A model generated the notes under the pieces. It was not told the origin of the DNA and ran no database searches. It saw only the letters and a list, made by a program, of their open reading frames with translations. Shown here one piece after another: positions 26,365 through 36,113 of a stretch of DNA of 64,000 bases. The stretch lies in contig CAVIJT010000005.1 of NCBI GenBank assembly GCA_963643465.1, positions 124,001 through 188,000 of the forward strand. The letters run 5' to 3'. Source of the DNA: CAG-411 sp963643465. Lineage in GTDB: Bacteria > Bacillota > Clostridia > Lachnospirales > Lachnospiraceae. Each line of letters starts with the position of its first letter. Within the stretch, counting starts at the first letter, position 1. Both the position numbers and the translations under genes were made by a program.

Positions 26365-29300
26365 ATGGGAGAAGGATATTATTTAGGGTTAGATGTGGGA
26401 ACAAATTCGGTAGGAATGGCTGTGACGGATACAAATTATAATTTGTGTAAGTATAAGGGAGAGCCAATGTGGACATCCCATGTGTTTGATGGTGGAGAAT
26501 TGAATGAAGAGAGAAGAAGACATCGGACAGCAAGAAGAAGATTGAATCGGCGTCAACAAAGAGTAAAATTGACACAGGAAATTTTTGCAAAAGAGATTTC
26601 AAAAGTGGATGAACGTTTTTTTATTCGGTTGCAGGAAAGTGCGTTATATCGGGAAGATACTAGCGAAAACGATACGTATACGATATTTGTAGATGAGGAG
26701 TATACGGATATCCAGTATTATAAAGATTATCCTACCATACATCATCTGCTTTTTGAACTTATGAATAGCAAAGAAAAACATGATGTTAGATTGGTATATT
26801 TGGCAATTTCTTGGTTAATGGCGCATAGAGGGCATTTTTTAAGTGAAGTATCTAAGAATAATATGGAACAGGTATTGGATTTTGACTTGGTATATGACCG
26901 TTTCATGGAAGAAGTTGGTGAGGACAAACCATGGGAAACCGATAAAGGTGAATTTCAGAAAGTTTTATTAGAAAAAAAGAAAATTACAGAAAAAGAAAAA
27001 CTTTTTTATGAATTGCTATATGATGGAAAGAAACCAAAAGATAAAGAGGAAGATGAAATTAGTAAAGTTGCGATTATAAAATTGCTATCTGGCGGTAAGG
27101 TTGATCTTGGCGCATTGTTTTTGAAAAAAGAATATGCGGAAAAAATTTCGATTTCGTTACATATGCCTCAGGAGGACTTTGAGGGAGTTTTAGCGTCGTT
27201 AGATGAAGAGGCAGACATCATTATCAGCATGAAAAATTTGTTTGATTGGGCAATGCTAAAAGATGTATTAGCAGGTAAGAAGTGTCTTTCAGAAGCAAAA
27301 ATAGGAGTTTATGAGCAGCATAAACAAGATTTGAAGAATTTAAAATTGTTTGTAAAAAAATATCTGCCAGATCAATATAGAAAGATTTTCAAAGAGGCTG
27401 GAACGGATAACTATGTAGCATATTCCTATCAATTATCTTCTGTGAAAGAAGTGGATCAATGTAAAAAGAAAGCAAGTAAAGAAGTTTTTTGTGATTATAT
27501 TAAGAAAATTGTTAAGAATGTACAATGTGACAAGGAAGATGTGGAATTTTACGAGGATATGATGTTGCGTTTAGAACTGTATTCATTTATGCCTAAGCAG
27601 GTAGAAAGTGATAATCGAGTAATTCCATATCAGTTATATTATCAGGAATTAAAATTGATTTTGGACAATTGCGTGGAATATCTTCCGTTTTTGAAAGAAA
27701 CAGATGCGGATGGGATTAGCGGAGTGGATAAATTGCTATCTATTTTTGAATTTCGTGTGCCATATTACGTAGGACCATTGCGTGAGAATAGTTCTGAACA
27801 TGCATGGATAGCTCGGAAGGCAAAAGGGAAAATTTATCCATGGAATTTTGAGGATAAAGTAGATTTAGATGCGAGTGAGCAAGCATTTATCGATCGAATG
27901 ACAAATACTTGTACATATTTGCCAGAAGAAAAAGTCATACCTAAATATTCTTTGCTCTATTGCAAATATATGGTTCTAAATGAAATTAATAATATAAAGA
28001 TTAATGGACAACCTATTTCGGTGGAATGTAAACAGGAAATTTTTGAATTGTTCAAGAGATATAAAAAAGTAACAAGGAAAAAAATTGAAGATTATTTAAA
28101 GAGTAACAATTATATGACAAAAGAGGATCAGGTAACAGGAATAGATATTACAATAAAGGCATCCTTAAAGTCATATCATGAATTTAAACGATTGTTGGAA
28201 AATCAGGCATTGACAGAGGGAGAAGTAGAACAGATTATAGAAAGACTGACCTATTCAGATGATAAAAAAAGAGTGAAACGTTGGTTGACAGAGCATTTTT
28301 CAAAATTGTCTAAAGAAGATCAGGAGTACATTGTAAAATTGAAGTACAATGATTTTGGAAGATTATCAAAACAATTTTTGTCCGGCATACAGGCTGTAAA
28401 TAAAAATACGGGAGAATTGCTGACTATTATGGATGCTTTGTGGAATACCAATGACAATTTGATGCAGATACTGTCTCGTGGTTATACATTTATAGAAGTA
28501 ATTGAGAAGATAGGAAAGGAATATTATCAGAAATATCCAATGAATACGGAACGTTTGTTAAAGAAAATGTATGTATCGAATACTGTGAAACGTCAAATTT
28601 ATCGAACATTGGATTTGGTAAAAGATGTACGGAAAGTAATGAAATCCGATCCTGATAAAATATTTGTTGAAATGGCAAGAGAGAAAGGTGAAAAAGGTGT
28701 GCGAACAAACTCTCGTCGTTCACAGATACAGGAATTATATAAGAAATTTCCAAAAGAAGAAGTTAGAGAACTTTCCTTGCAATTAGAAGGGAAAAGTGAC
28801 TATGAATTACAGAGTGAAACTTTGTTTTTGTACTTTATGCAGCTTGGAAAGTGCATGTATTCCGATACGCCATTGGATATTGAAAAATTGAAGACAGATA
28901 TTTATAATGTGGATCATATTTATCCACAAAGTAAAGTGAAGGACGATAGTTTAAGTAACAAGGTATTGGTACTTTCAGAAATTAATGGAGATAAAAGTGA
29001 CGATTATCCTATAAAGAAAACTATTCAAGAAAAAATGACTTCAGTTTGGAAAATGCTTTTATCAAGAAAAATGATTTCAGAAGAAAAGTATAAGCGGTTA
29101 GTGCGTGTAACAAAATTTACAGCAGAGGAAAAAACGAATTTTATTCAGCGGCAGTTGGTGGAAACGAGACAATCTACAAAGGCAATTACTGTTTTGTTAA
29201 AGAAGATGTTTCCGGAAACGGAAATTGTTTATGTGAAGGCTGGTTTGGTTTCAGAATATCGGCAGGAATTTGGTTTGGTGAAGTGTAGAAGTGTAAATGA

Positions 29301-30420
29301 CTTGCACCATGCGAAAGATGCATATTTAAATATTGTAGTGGGAAATGTGTACCATGCAAAATTTACAAGCAAGTTTTTCCAAATAGATCAGGAGTATTCA
29401 ATAAAAACAAAAACAATTTTTAAATATCCAGTAAAGGATGGAGAAAAAATTGTATGGAATGGGGAGCAGTCTATTGCTCAAGTGAAGAAGGTATTGAGTA
29501 AAAATAATGTGCATTATACAAGATATGCTTTTAAGCGTAAAGGTGGGTTGTTTGATCAAAATCCTATAAAAAAAGATGCTGGATTGATACCTCGAAAGAA
29601 AGGGTTAGACACAGAAAAATACGGTGGTTATAATAAGGCGACAGCGAGTTTCTTCTTGGTTGTAAAATATACAGAAGTCGTGAAAAAAGCAAAAGATGAG
29701 GTAATGATTGTCCCAATAGAGTTAATGGTGGAAAAATTGGTATTGGAGTCAGAAAATTATGCAAGAGATTATGTGAGAAGTGCCATAGCAGGTATCATAA
29801 ACAAAAAAGAGCAGAACGTTACCAATATATTATTTCCACTTGGGTTGCGTCCGTTAAAAATAAATACAGTCTTTTCTTTTGATGGATATCTAGCATGCCT
29901 TACAAAAAAAGGGTCAAGAGGTCGAACAATTGGATGCGTTTCAATGATGCCACTAATATTGGATACAAAAAAAGAACAGTATATGAAATATTTAGAGAAT
30001 TTTGCAAAGAAAAAAGCGAAAGATACCCAATATTGTATTGTAGCTAAATATGATAAAATAACAAAAGAAGAAAATATGCAATATTATGAGTTCTTTACGC
30101 GTAAGCTGAGTGAAAATCCATATTGTAAAGCATTTTATTCACAATATGAATGTATGAAAAATGGGAAAGAAAAGTTTTATGAACTTACAGTAGAGGATCA
30201 GGCGCAAGTTTTATTGGAAATTTTAAAGCTATTTAAAACGGGAAGAACATCTTTTTGTAATTTATTGAAAATTGGAGGTAGTCCAAATGCAGGAGCATAT
30301 GAATATAGTTCTAAAATTTCTAATTGGAAGAAAATTTATACGGATGTGAGAATTATAGACGTTGCACCTTCTGGTTTCTATGAAAAAGTGGTATCTGGAA
30401 ATCTATTGGAGTTGCTATGA
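26365..30420 (+). CDS. cas9: CRISPR-associated endonuclease Cas9, type II-A
   Basis: 1351 residues, similar in length to S. pyogenes Cas9. RuvC-I Asp10 in YYLGLDVGTNSVGMAV; arginine-rich bridge helix RRRHRTARRRLNRRQQR (about 52-68); RuvC-II Glu769 in IFVEMARE; HNH His851 in NVDHIYPQSKVKDDS; RuvC-III His982 and Asp985 in LHHAKDAYLN. All catalytic residues are present, so both strands of a target should be cut. The C-terminal PAM-reading segment (KISNWKKIYTD) lacks the RxR pair that reads GG in the S. pyogenes enzyme. Start at 26365: GGGGG lies nine bases upstream and the protein begins at the RuvC strand; an ATG at 26347 adds six residues. The stop overlaps cas1 (ATGA). Confidence 0.98.
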   Translation: MGEGYYLGLDVGTNSVGMAVTDTNYNLCKYKGEPMWTSHVFDGGELNEERRRHRTARRRLNRRQQRVKLTQEIFAKEISKVDERFFIRLQESALYREDTSENDTYTIFVDEEYTDIQYYKDYPTIHHLLFELMNSKEKHDVRLVYLAISWLMAHRGHFLSEVSKNNMEQVLDFDLVYDRFMEEVGEDKPWETDKGEFQKVLLEKKKITEKEKLFYELLYDGKKPKDKEEDEISKVAIIKLLSGGKVDLGALFLKKEYAEKISISLHMPQEDFEGVLASLDEEADIIISMKNLFDWAMLKDVLAGKKCLSEAKIGVYEQHKQDLKNLKLFVKKYLPDQYRKIFKEAGTDNYVAYSYQLSSVKEVDQCKKKASKEVFCDYIKKIVKNVQCDKEDVEFYEDMMLRLELYSFMPKQVESDNRVIPYQLYYQELKLILDNCVEYLPFLKETDADGISGVDKLLSIFEFRVPYYVGPLRENSSEHAWIARKAKGKIYPWNFEDKVDLDASEQAFIDRMTNTCTYLPEEKVIPKYSLLYCKYMVLNEINNIKINGQPISVECKQEIFELFKRYKKVTRKKIEDYLKSNNYMTKEDQVTGIDITIKASLKSYHEFKRLLENQALTEGEVEQIIERLTYSDDKKRVKRWLTEHFSKLSKEDQEYIVKLKYNDFGRLSKQFLSGIQAVNKNTGELLTIMDALWNTNDNLMQILSRGYTFIEVIEKIGKEYYQKYPMNTERLLKKMYVSNTVKRQIYRTLDLVKDVRKVMKSDPDKIFVEMAREKGEKGVRTNSRRSQIQELYKKFPKEEVRELSLQLEGKSDYELQSETLFLYFMQLGKCMYSDTPLDIEKLKTDIYNVDHIYPQSKVKDDSLSNKVLVLSEINGDKSDDYPIKKTIQEKMTSVWKMLLSRKMISEEKYKRLVRVTKFTAEEKTNFIQRQLVETRQSTKAITVLLKKMFPETEIVYVKAGLVSEYRQEFGLVKCRSVNDLHHAKDAYLNIVVGNVYHAKFTSKFFQIDQEYSIKTKTIFKYPVKDGEKIVWNGEQSIAQVKKVLSKNNVHYTRYAFKRKGGLFDQNPIKKDAGLIPRKKGLDTEKYGGYNKATASFFLVVKYTEVVKKAKDEVMIVPIELMVEKLVLESENYARDYVRSAIAGIINKKEQNVTNILFPLGLRPLKINTVFSFDGYLACLTKKGSRGRTIGCVSMMPLILDTKKEQYMKYLENFAKKKAKDTQYCIVAKYDKITKEENMQYYEFFTRKLSENPYCKAFYSQYECMKNGKEKFYELTVEDQAQVLLEILKLFKTGRTSFCNLLKIGGSPNAGAYEYSSKISNWKKIYTDVRIIDVAPSGFYEKVVSGNLLELL

Positions 30421-31286
30421 GTTTTCGGACAGTAATGATTAGTAGTCGATGCAAATTAGACCTTAGGATGAATTACTTAGAGGTGCGAAGTGATGAAACA
30501 AAAAAGATACTGTTGGATGATATTGATACTTTGATTATTGAGAATCCGGCAGTATCTATTACGGGTTGCTTGTTATCGGCATTAATGGAGAAAAAAATAA
30601 AAGTAATATTTTGTGATAATAAGAGGAATCCACAAGCGGAGATGATACCATATTATGGTAGTTATGATTGTTCCAGAAAAATAAAGACACAGATTGCTTG
30701 GGAGGAAAGAATCAAAGGTGAAGTGTGGACAAAAATTGTGGAGAAAAAAATTAGCAAGCAAGCTCAATTTTTGCAAGAACTTGGATATGTAAGAGAGAGC
30801 GAATTGTTGTTTTCTTATACGGAACAGTTGGAATATCGTGATGAAACAAATCGGGAAGGTCATGCAGCTAAAGTATATTTTAACGCTTTGTTTGGAATGG
30901 ATTTTACAAGAAATGATGACAATGCCACAAATGCTGCATTAAATTATGGTTATGCGTTGATTTTATCTGCGATTAATCGAGAAGTTGTAGCTTTGGGCTA
31001 TAATACGGAACTTGGTTTGTTTCATGACAATATATACAATCCATTTAATTTAAGTTGCGATATTATGGAGCCATTAAGGATTTTGGTTGATCGTTTTGCG
31101 TATCAACAACGATTTAAAAAATTTGAGAAAGAGGAAAAACATAAAATGCTGGAGGTGCTTCAATCGGAAATTAAGATAGGAGGCACAAGACAGGTATTAA
31201 CAAACGGAATACGTATTTACGTGCGAAGTGTATTTGATGCGTTGTGTGAAAATGATGCCTCCATGCTGATGTTTTATGAAGTATGA
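30417..31286 (+). CDS. cas1: CRISPR spacer-integration nuclease Cas1 (type II)
   Basis: 289 residues, the usual type II length. With Cas2 it integrates new spacers at the leader-repeat junction. It starts FRTVMISSRCKLDLRMNYLEVR; the metal-binding residues are in REGHAAKVYFNALFG (Glu) and LGLFHDNIYNPFNLSCDIMEPLR (His, Asp). Its start overlaps the cas9 stop and its stop overlaps cas2, each as ATGA, implying translational coupling. Confidence 0.97.
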   Translation: MSFRTVMISSRCKLDLRMNYLEVRSDETKKILLDDIDTLIIENPAVSITGCLLSALMEKKIKVIFCDNKRNPQAEMIPYYGSYDCSRKIKTQIAWEERIKGEVWTKIVEKKISKQAQFLQELGYVRESELLFSYTEQLEYRDETNREGHAAKVYFNALFGMDFTRNDDNATNAALNYGYALILSAINREVVALGYNTELGLFHDNIYNPFNLSCDIMEPLRILVDRFAYQQRFKKFEKEEKHKMLEVLQSEIKIGGTRQVLTNGIRIYVRSVFDALCENDASMLMFYEV

Positions 31287-31603
31287 GTTATCGATTTATG
31301 AGAGTAATAGTATTTTTTGACTTGCCAACGGTGACGGCAGAAGAGCGGAAACATTATAGAAAATTCCGAAAAGGACTGATACAAAATGGATTTTATATGA
31401 TGCAGGAATCAGTATATTGTCGGATGGTTTTAAATCCAAGCATTGAGAAAACTGCCATAGCAGCAATTGAAAGAATAAAACCTCCCAAAGGTTTAGTACA
31501 GGTGTTGACAGTGACAGAAAAACAATTTTCAAAAATGAAATATATTGTTGGTTCATTTCATAGTGAGGTTATAGATTCAGATGAAAGGATTATAATATTA
31601 TGA
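31283..31603 (+). CDS. cas2: CRISPR-associated protein Cas2
   Basis: 106 residues. Bridges two Cas1 dimers in the adaptation complex. The ferredoxin-like fold begins YRFMRVIVFFDLPTVTAEERKHYRKFRK with the conserved Asp after the first strand; SVYCRMV and VLTVTEKQF complete the pattern. Overlaps cas1 and csn2 by 4 bp on either side. Confidence 0.96.
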   Translation: MSYRFMRVIVFFDLPTVTAEERKHYRKFRKGLIQNGFYMMQESVYCRMVLNPSIEKTAIAAIERIKPPKGLVQVLTVTEKQFSKMKYIVGSFHSEVIDSDERIIIL

Positions 31604-32265
31604 AATTGGCATATCCGGAATGGCATGATATAATAGAATGGAAAGATGATTCTTTTTGCAGTTTAGTTATCGAACATCCAAAACATTTATTTACGTTTTT
31701 ATGGGATTTGAGAATGCAAATAGAAAAATTAGATGGACAAGCAGTATTGTCTGAGAATGATGTTCCTATTGAAATTAGTCAGCATGTGGAATTGATTACG
31801 GATTTTGTATTTTTTGATTTGAATAAGAAAAGTTTGCTTACAAAGATGATTACGGCATTAGACAAAAAGGCAAAAGGAGAGCTTTTTTATGAGCGAACAT
31901 TGGCTTTTTTATCAAGTGTTGAGAATTATGTGGATGATTTATGTATGGAATTTGATGCAGATATCGCATGTGAAATTCCAACCGTTACCGCTATACTAAA
32001 ATCGGTTGGTCTACACATTGAAACAGAATCAACTTCTTTGGCAGAAAAAATATATACATATATGAAATTAGTCAGAGAATTTGATCGGGATAAATTGTTT
32101 GTATTTCTTAATTTAAGGAGTTTTCTGAAACAGGATGAGTTGGAACAATTTATACGAACTGCATTAGATCATGACTTTAAAGTGTTACTTGTAGATAATT
32201 ATGCATATCCTTTGCTGAAAGATGAGCATAGATTGCTCATTGATAAGGATTTGTGTGAAATTTAG
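31600..32265 (+). CDS. csn2: CRISPR adaptation protein Csn2 (short form)
   Basis: 221 residues, like the short Csn2 of S. pyogenes. A toroidal DNA-end-binding protein needed for spacer acquisition in type II-A. It starts MKLAYPEWHDIIEWKDD; the middle has FVFFDLNKKSLLTKMITALDKKA and the end LFVFLNLRSFLKQDELEQF, typical of the family. Its presence assigns the locus to subtype II-A. It is the last cas gene; the array leader begins right after its stop. Confidence 0.95.
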   Translation: MKLAYPEWHDIIEWKDDSFCSLVIEHPKHLFTFLWDLRMQIEKLDGQAVLSENDVPIEISQHVELITDFVFFDLNKKSLLTKMITALDKKAKGELFYERTLAFLSSVENYVDDLCMEFDADIACEIPTVTAILKSVGLHIETESTSLAEKIYTYMKLVREFDRDKLFVFLNLRSFLKQDELEQFIRTALDHDFKVLLVDNYAYPLLKDEHRLLIDKDLCEI

Positions 32266-32332
32266 GTTAGTTTTATAGCAATTTCCTACAAATTTATGCG
32301 CCAGCAGCAAACTGGTTTTCTTAAAATTTGAG
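32266..32332 (+). promoter_or_regulatory. CRISPR leader with ATTTGAG anchor
   Basis: 67 bp between csn2 and the first repeat. It ends with ATTTGAG (32326-32332) touching the repeat, the leader-anchoring sequence described for streptococcal type II-A adaptation. It also contains the stretch CCTACAAATTTA (32286-32297), complementary to the repeat core. Confidence 0.8.
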
Positions 32333-33621
32333 GTTTGAGAGTAGTGTAAATTTGTAGGATAGTAAAACAATCATTCCTAATAAAAGAATTGATGATACGT
32401 TTGAGAGTAGTGTAAATTTGTAGGATAGTAAAACAAGTTGATTTTTTATAACCCTAGCAGCATCGTTTGAGAGTAGTGTAAATTTGTAGGATAGTAAAAC
32501 GCAGGACTTTCCGCAACTGCAAGGGATGCAGTTTGAGAGTAGTGTAAATTTGTAGGATAGTAAAACTCAATACTTTCTTTTCAGCTGTCAGTCCTTGTTT
32601 GAGAGTAGTGTAAATTTGTAGGATAGTAAAACAGTAGCACGTAAGTCATTTGCTTACATTACGTTTGAGAGTAGTGTAAATTTGTAGGATAGTAAAACTT
32701 GAAATTGGCGACTTTGATATAGATGATAGTTTGAGAGTAGTGTAAATTTGTAGGATAGTAAAACCACGTCATTACGCATATATGCTACGTCGGTGTTTGA
32801 GAGTAGTGTAAATTTGTAGGATAGTAAAACCAATCAAATATATCTTTATTGCCTCAATGTGTTTGAGAGTAGTGTAAATTTGTAGGATAGTAAAACGGAG
32901 GATTTTAAGAAATTAACACAATTAGGGTTTGAGAGTAGTGTAAATTTGTAGGATAGTAAAACAAGTTGATTTCTAATAACTCTAGCAGCATCGTTTGAGA
33001 GTAGTGTAAATTTGTAGGATAGTAAAACGCAGTAGCAAATACCTACAGCAAAGAGGGAGTTTGAGAGTAGTGTAAATTTGTAGGATAGTAAAACTTAAGC
33101 AGATTGCAACCGGAGAACACACGGGTTTGAGAGTAGTGTAAATTTGTAGGATAGTAAAACCAAGCGGAAGGAATTCCGCCGTAGCTGCATGTTTGAGAGT
33201 AGTGTAAATTTGTAGGATAGTAAAACCGTCATATCGTAGATAGATATAATGACTTAGTTTGAGAGTAGTGTAAATTTGTAGGATAGTAAAACCGATAACG
33301 CGGCAGCAGGACATGACAGACAGTTTGAGAGTAGTGTAAATTTGTAGGATAGTAAAACTAACCGAGCCAGTCCATGGATTACCCAAAGTTTGAGAGTAGT
33401 GTAAATTTGTAGGATAGTAAAACTTTTTTTGGAAGTTGGTGTATAAGCATTGAGTTTGAGAGTAGTGTAAATTTGTAGGATAGTAAAACAAGCCCCATCG
33501 TCAGGTGTTCCGATAATGGGTTTGAGAGTAGTGTAAATTTGTAGGATAGTAAAACTTAACAGTGCAAACATCAAAAGGCTTGGAAGTTTGAGAGAAGTGT
33601 AAATTTGTAGGATAATAAATA
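32333..33621 (+). CRISPR. CRISPR array, 20 repeats and 19 spacers
   Basis: The 36-bp repeat begins GTTTGAGAGTAGTGTAAATT and ends GTAGGATAGTAAAAC, typical of type II-A. Repeats start at 32333 and then every 66 bp to 33323, then 33388, 33454, 33520 and 33586. Spacers are 30 bp except spacer 16 (33359-33387, 29 bp). Repeats 1-19 are identical by eye; the last (33586-33621) is degenerate with changes at positions 10 and 30 and at the 3' end, as expected for the old end. The leader is on the left, so the newest spacers are at 32.4 kb. Spacers 2 and 10 differ at only three positions. Confidence 0.99.
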
Positions 33622-33688
33622 TTATAATCAGATGTAACACCTCCATAATTTAAGAAACTCGCGTTAGGAGTATAGTTTATTATGTTTT

Positions 33689-33735
33689 AAATGTTAAATA
33701 GTGTCGGCTAATTAAGCCGACACTATTTAACATTT
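33689..33735. terminator. Long bidirectional terminator between CRISPR array and ABC genes
   Basis: A perfect 21-bp inverted repeat (33689-33709 / 33715-33735, starting AAATGTTAAATAGTG and containing GTCGGCT) with a 5-base loop. It overlaps the 3' end of the minus-strand permease gene. Confidence 0.85.
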
Positions 33736-34881
33736 ATACTTCTTCTTTAACATTCCAATTCCTCTGTATACTACACTGATTGCAAGTAACACAAGTGCGA
33801 AGAAAAGCATTCGTTTCTTTCCGGCAATGGAATGGATGCTGTTTAAGTAGTAGTTGACAGGAGTAAAGTAAGACAAAGTTTTGCATCCGCTGTTATAGGC
33901 TGGCAGATTGATAAAAACAGGGCTTAACAAAATACTTCCGGCAATACAAAGAGGAATGGCTGCCAAAAAGGAAGAAAGATTTGGAAGCACAGTATTTAAG
34001 AAAAAGCAAAAACCACTGGTGGCAAGAAGAAAAAGGAACATACATAGGCATTCATTTGAAAAGGAACTTTGACTTCCTGCTAAATAAATGGAACATAAAC
34101 CTACCACACTGGCAATAAAAGTAGGAATCAACATATATAGGAAAGAAACCACTTGTTTGGAGTGTGGGGAAAGCCAACAAAACAGTTGCTTTTTGTCATC
34201 TTCGTACCAAAATAGTGTACCTACCATTGCAGATAGCAAAATAAATACAGCAGCGATTCCGCGCATTGGCAGTAGCATATAGTTTGCTGTGTTGTTTGTT
34301 AAAAGAGAATTTTCGGAACCATCTGCATAAGTAAAACGGAAAAAACTTTGTTCAATTTGGTTGTTATCATAATATTGTTCTAAAACATTTGTTGCGGCAA
34401 CGCCGGTTTTGTCTGTTACATGGGTGTCAAGAATATAAAAACACAGACGTTCATAAAAGCTACTAAATACCATTTCTTGTATAAGTGCAGGAGAAAAATT
34501 ACCCCCTTGGTGTATAGCATCAATAAAAGGAGTTCCTTTTTGCTCATAGGCAGTAAGGGCAAGCTCTAAATCTTTTGGAAAACAGTAGCCGCAATCCGCT
34601 CGTCCCGCCATGATTTCCTGTCGTATTTCTTCGGGAGAGTTGCAACGATCAAAAGAAATAATGGAGCCTGACTGACTAAGCAAATCAGATATGATGTTAT
34701 CTGAGTAAGAGTTTTTATCTGCATCAGTGTATAGAAGTACATGAATAGCACCCTCCTGCTTTGCCATAGAAGATTGAAGGACAAGCACCGTCAATGGAAT
34801 CAAAAATAAAGTAAACAAAAACAATGGTTTTCGAAACAAACGTTTTGTAATCATACAAAGCCATGAGAAGTAAGTTTTCAT
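33727..34881 (-). CDS. ABC-2 type transporter permease
   Basis: 384 residues with one N-terminal membrane helix (about 15-35, LFTLFLIPLTVLVLQSS), a large soluble extracytoplasmic part, and five or six C-terminal helices (about 205-375), the ABC-2 exporter layout. It overlaps the upstream permease gene by 4 bp. The two permeases and the ATPase form one exporter. The substrate could be a drug, a peptide or a polymer; nothing in the sequence decides. The 3' end lies within the terminator shared with the CRISPR array. Confidence 0.85.
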   Translation of the reverse strand: MKTYFSWLCMITKRLFRKPLFLFTLFLIPLTVLVLQSSMAKQEGAIHVLLYTDADKNSYSDNIISDLLSQSGSIISFDRCNSPEEIRQEIMAGRADCGYCFPKDLELALTAYEQKGTPFIDAIHQGGNFSPALIQEMVFSSFYERLCFYILDTHVTDKTGVAATNVLEQYYDNNQIEQSFFRFTYADGSENSLLTNNTANYMLLPMRGIAAVFILLSAMVGTLFWYEDDKKQLFCWLSPHSKQVVSFLYMLIPTFIASVVGLCSIYLAGSQSSFSNECLCMFLFLLATSGFCFFLNTVLPNLSSFLAAIPLCIAGSILLSPVFINLPAYNSGCKTLSYFTPVNYYLNSIHSIAGKKRMLFFALVLLAISVVYRGIGMLKKKYKC

Positions 34882-36113
34882 AAGGTGTGTACCTCCGATC
34901 TTCTTTTTCTAAGTAATATAGAAAGAAATAGTAATATTACTGTATACAGGATTACAATTCCCAAGCGATACAGTGAAATATTTTGACTGACACAGCCAGA
35001 AGCGTATTGGAACAATACTCTTGTTGGTAAAAAGGCAGATAACATTTGCAATCCTTTTGGAAGGAATGCAATAGGATAAAAATATCCGGATAAATATCCA
35101 AGCAATAAAATGCACAGGAATAAAAATAAAATGCTTGCTGTTAGGTCTGGAATCCATTCATATACCAATCCGAGAAATGCACAAATCATTGGAATGGTAA
35201 ATAACATCGGAAGAAACGTTCCCATCCATGAGAAAAATCCTTTTTGTGTAAAATCCGGTATGGAAATAGAACCAACGCTTACTACTATGGAAAACAGCAG
35301 AGTAATTCCTAAAAAGAAAAAGGCAAATAAAAGCCAGGATGCAAGCTGTCTGCATAGAAATTGTTTGGTAGTGCTTAAACCAGTCAGAGAAAGTTTCTGC
35401 TCAAAGGTTTGATTTTCTGGACGAAATACTTTTGGAGAAACCAGCCCTAAAAATAGAAACAACAAAAGGAAAATAACGGTAGCGTAATATTGGGTATAGG
35501 AAAGTCCGTTTTCCGATTGAATTTCTTCTATTTTGAAAGCCGAATGTCGATTTAAAATTTTCTTGATATATTCAATGTTTAAAGCCCGTTCATCGTCCTT
35601 TTGGTTCGGAAGGTTATGGGTGAAATAATAGTCGTTCATGGCATAGATTCCTGCTTGCGTATTCAGTAACAAAGAAGAAACAGACTGGCTGAGCTGACGC
35701 ATAAGCAGAGAAGGAAGACCCGCATCCCCATTTCCAAACTGGATTACAATAGGTTCCACATCACCGACAATCATTTTATTTACATAATTTTCAGGAATTT
35801 GAAATACAACAGAAATTTCTTCTTTTTCAAATTTATTGGATGCCTCTTCTTTGGTGAGCATAATAAATTCATAGCTATCTTGCAAACTTTCTGTATTTTT
35901 CAAGACTGCCAAAAATAGATCCATATAAGGCTCGTTTTCAGAGGCCACGATTCCTACTGTAGTTGGCTTTTTTTCGGCATCGCTATGCTGTTGCCAGCTA
36001 AAAAGAATAAACCCTCCAAGCACAAATAGAACAATCCAGCCAACAAGCATGGAAGGAATGGAACTGCGGTTCTTTTTACATTCCAAAGAAAAATAAGTGC
36101 GAAATAGTTTCAT
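34878..36113 (-). CDS. ABC-2 type transporter permease
   Basis: 411 residues with the same one-plus-several helix layout: N-terminal helix about 20-40 (SMLVGWIVLFVLGGFILF), soluble part about 45-205, and C-terminal helices to residue 400, ending in basic RKRRSEVHTL. Paralogous in plan to the next gene and overlapping it and the ATPase gene by ATGA. Probably the second half of a heterodimeric channel. Confidence 0.86.
   Translation of the reverse strand: MKLFRTYFSLECKKNRSSIPSMLVGWIVLFVLGGFILFSWQQHSDAEKKPTTVGIVASENEPYMDLFLAVLKNTESLQDSYEFIMLTKEEASNKFEKEEISVVFQIPENYVNKMIVGDVEPIVIQFGNGDAGLPSLLMRQLSQSVSSLLLNTQAGIYAMNDYYFTHNLPNQKDDERALNIEYIKKILNRHSAFKIEEIQSENGLSYTQYYATVIFLLLFLFLGLVSPKVFRPENQTFEQKLSLTGLSTTKQFLCRQLASWLLFAFFFLGITLLFSIVVSVGSISIPDFTQKGFFSWMGTFLPMLFTIPMICAFLGLVYEWIPDLTASILFLFLCILLLGYLSGYFYPIAFLPKGLQMLSAFLPTRVLFQYASGCVSQNISLYRLGIVILYTVILLFLSILLRKRRSEVHTL

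Noticed and set aside
32982..33646. Minus-strand open frames across the CRISPR array with repeated FTILQIYTTLK segments
   Set aside because: They are the CRISPR repeats translated in an open frame; spacer segments vary at random and no ribosome site is present.
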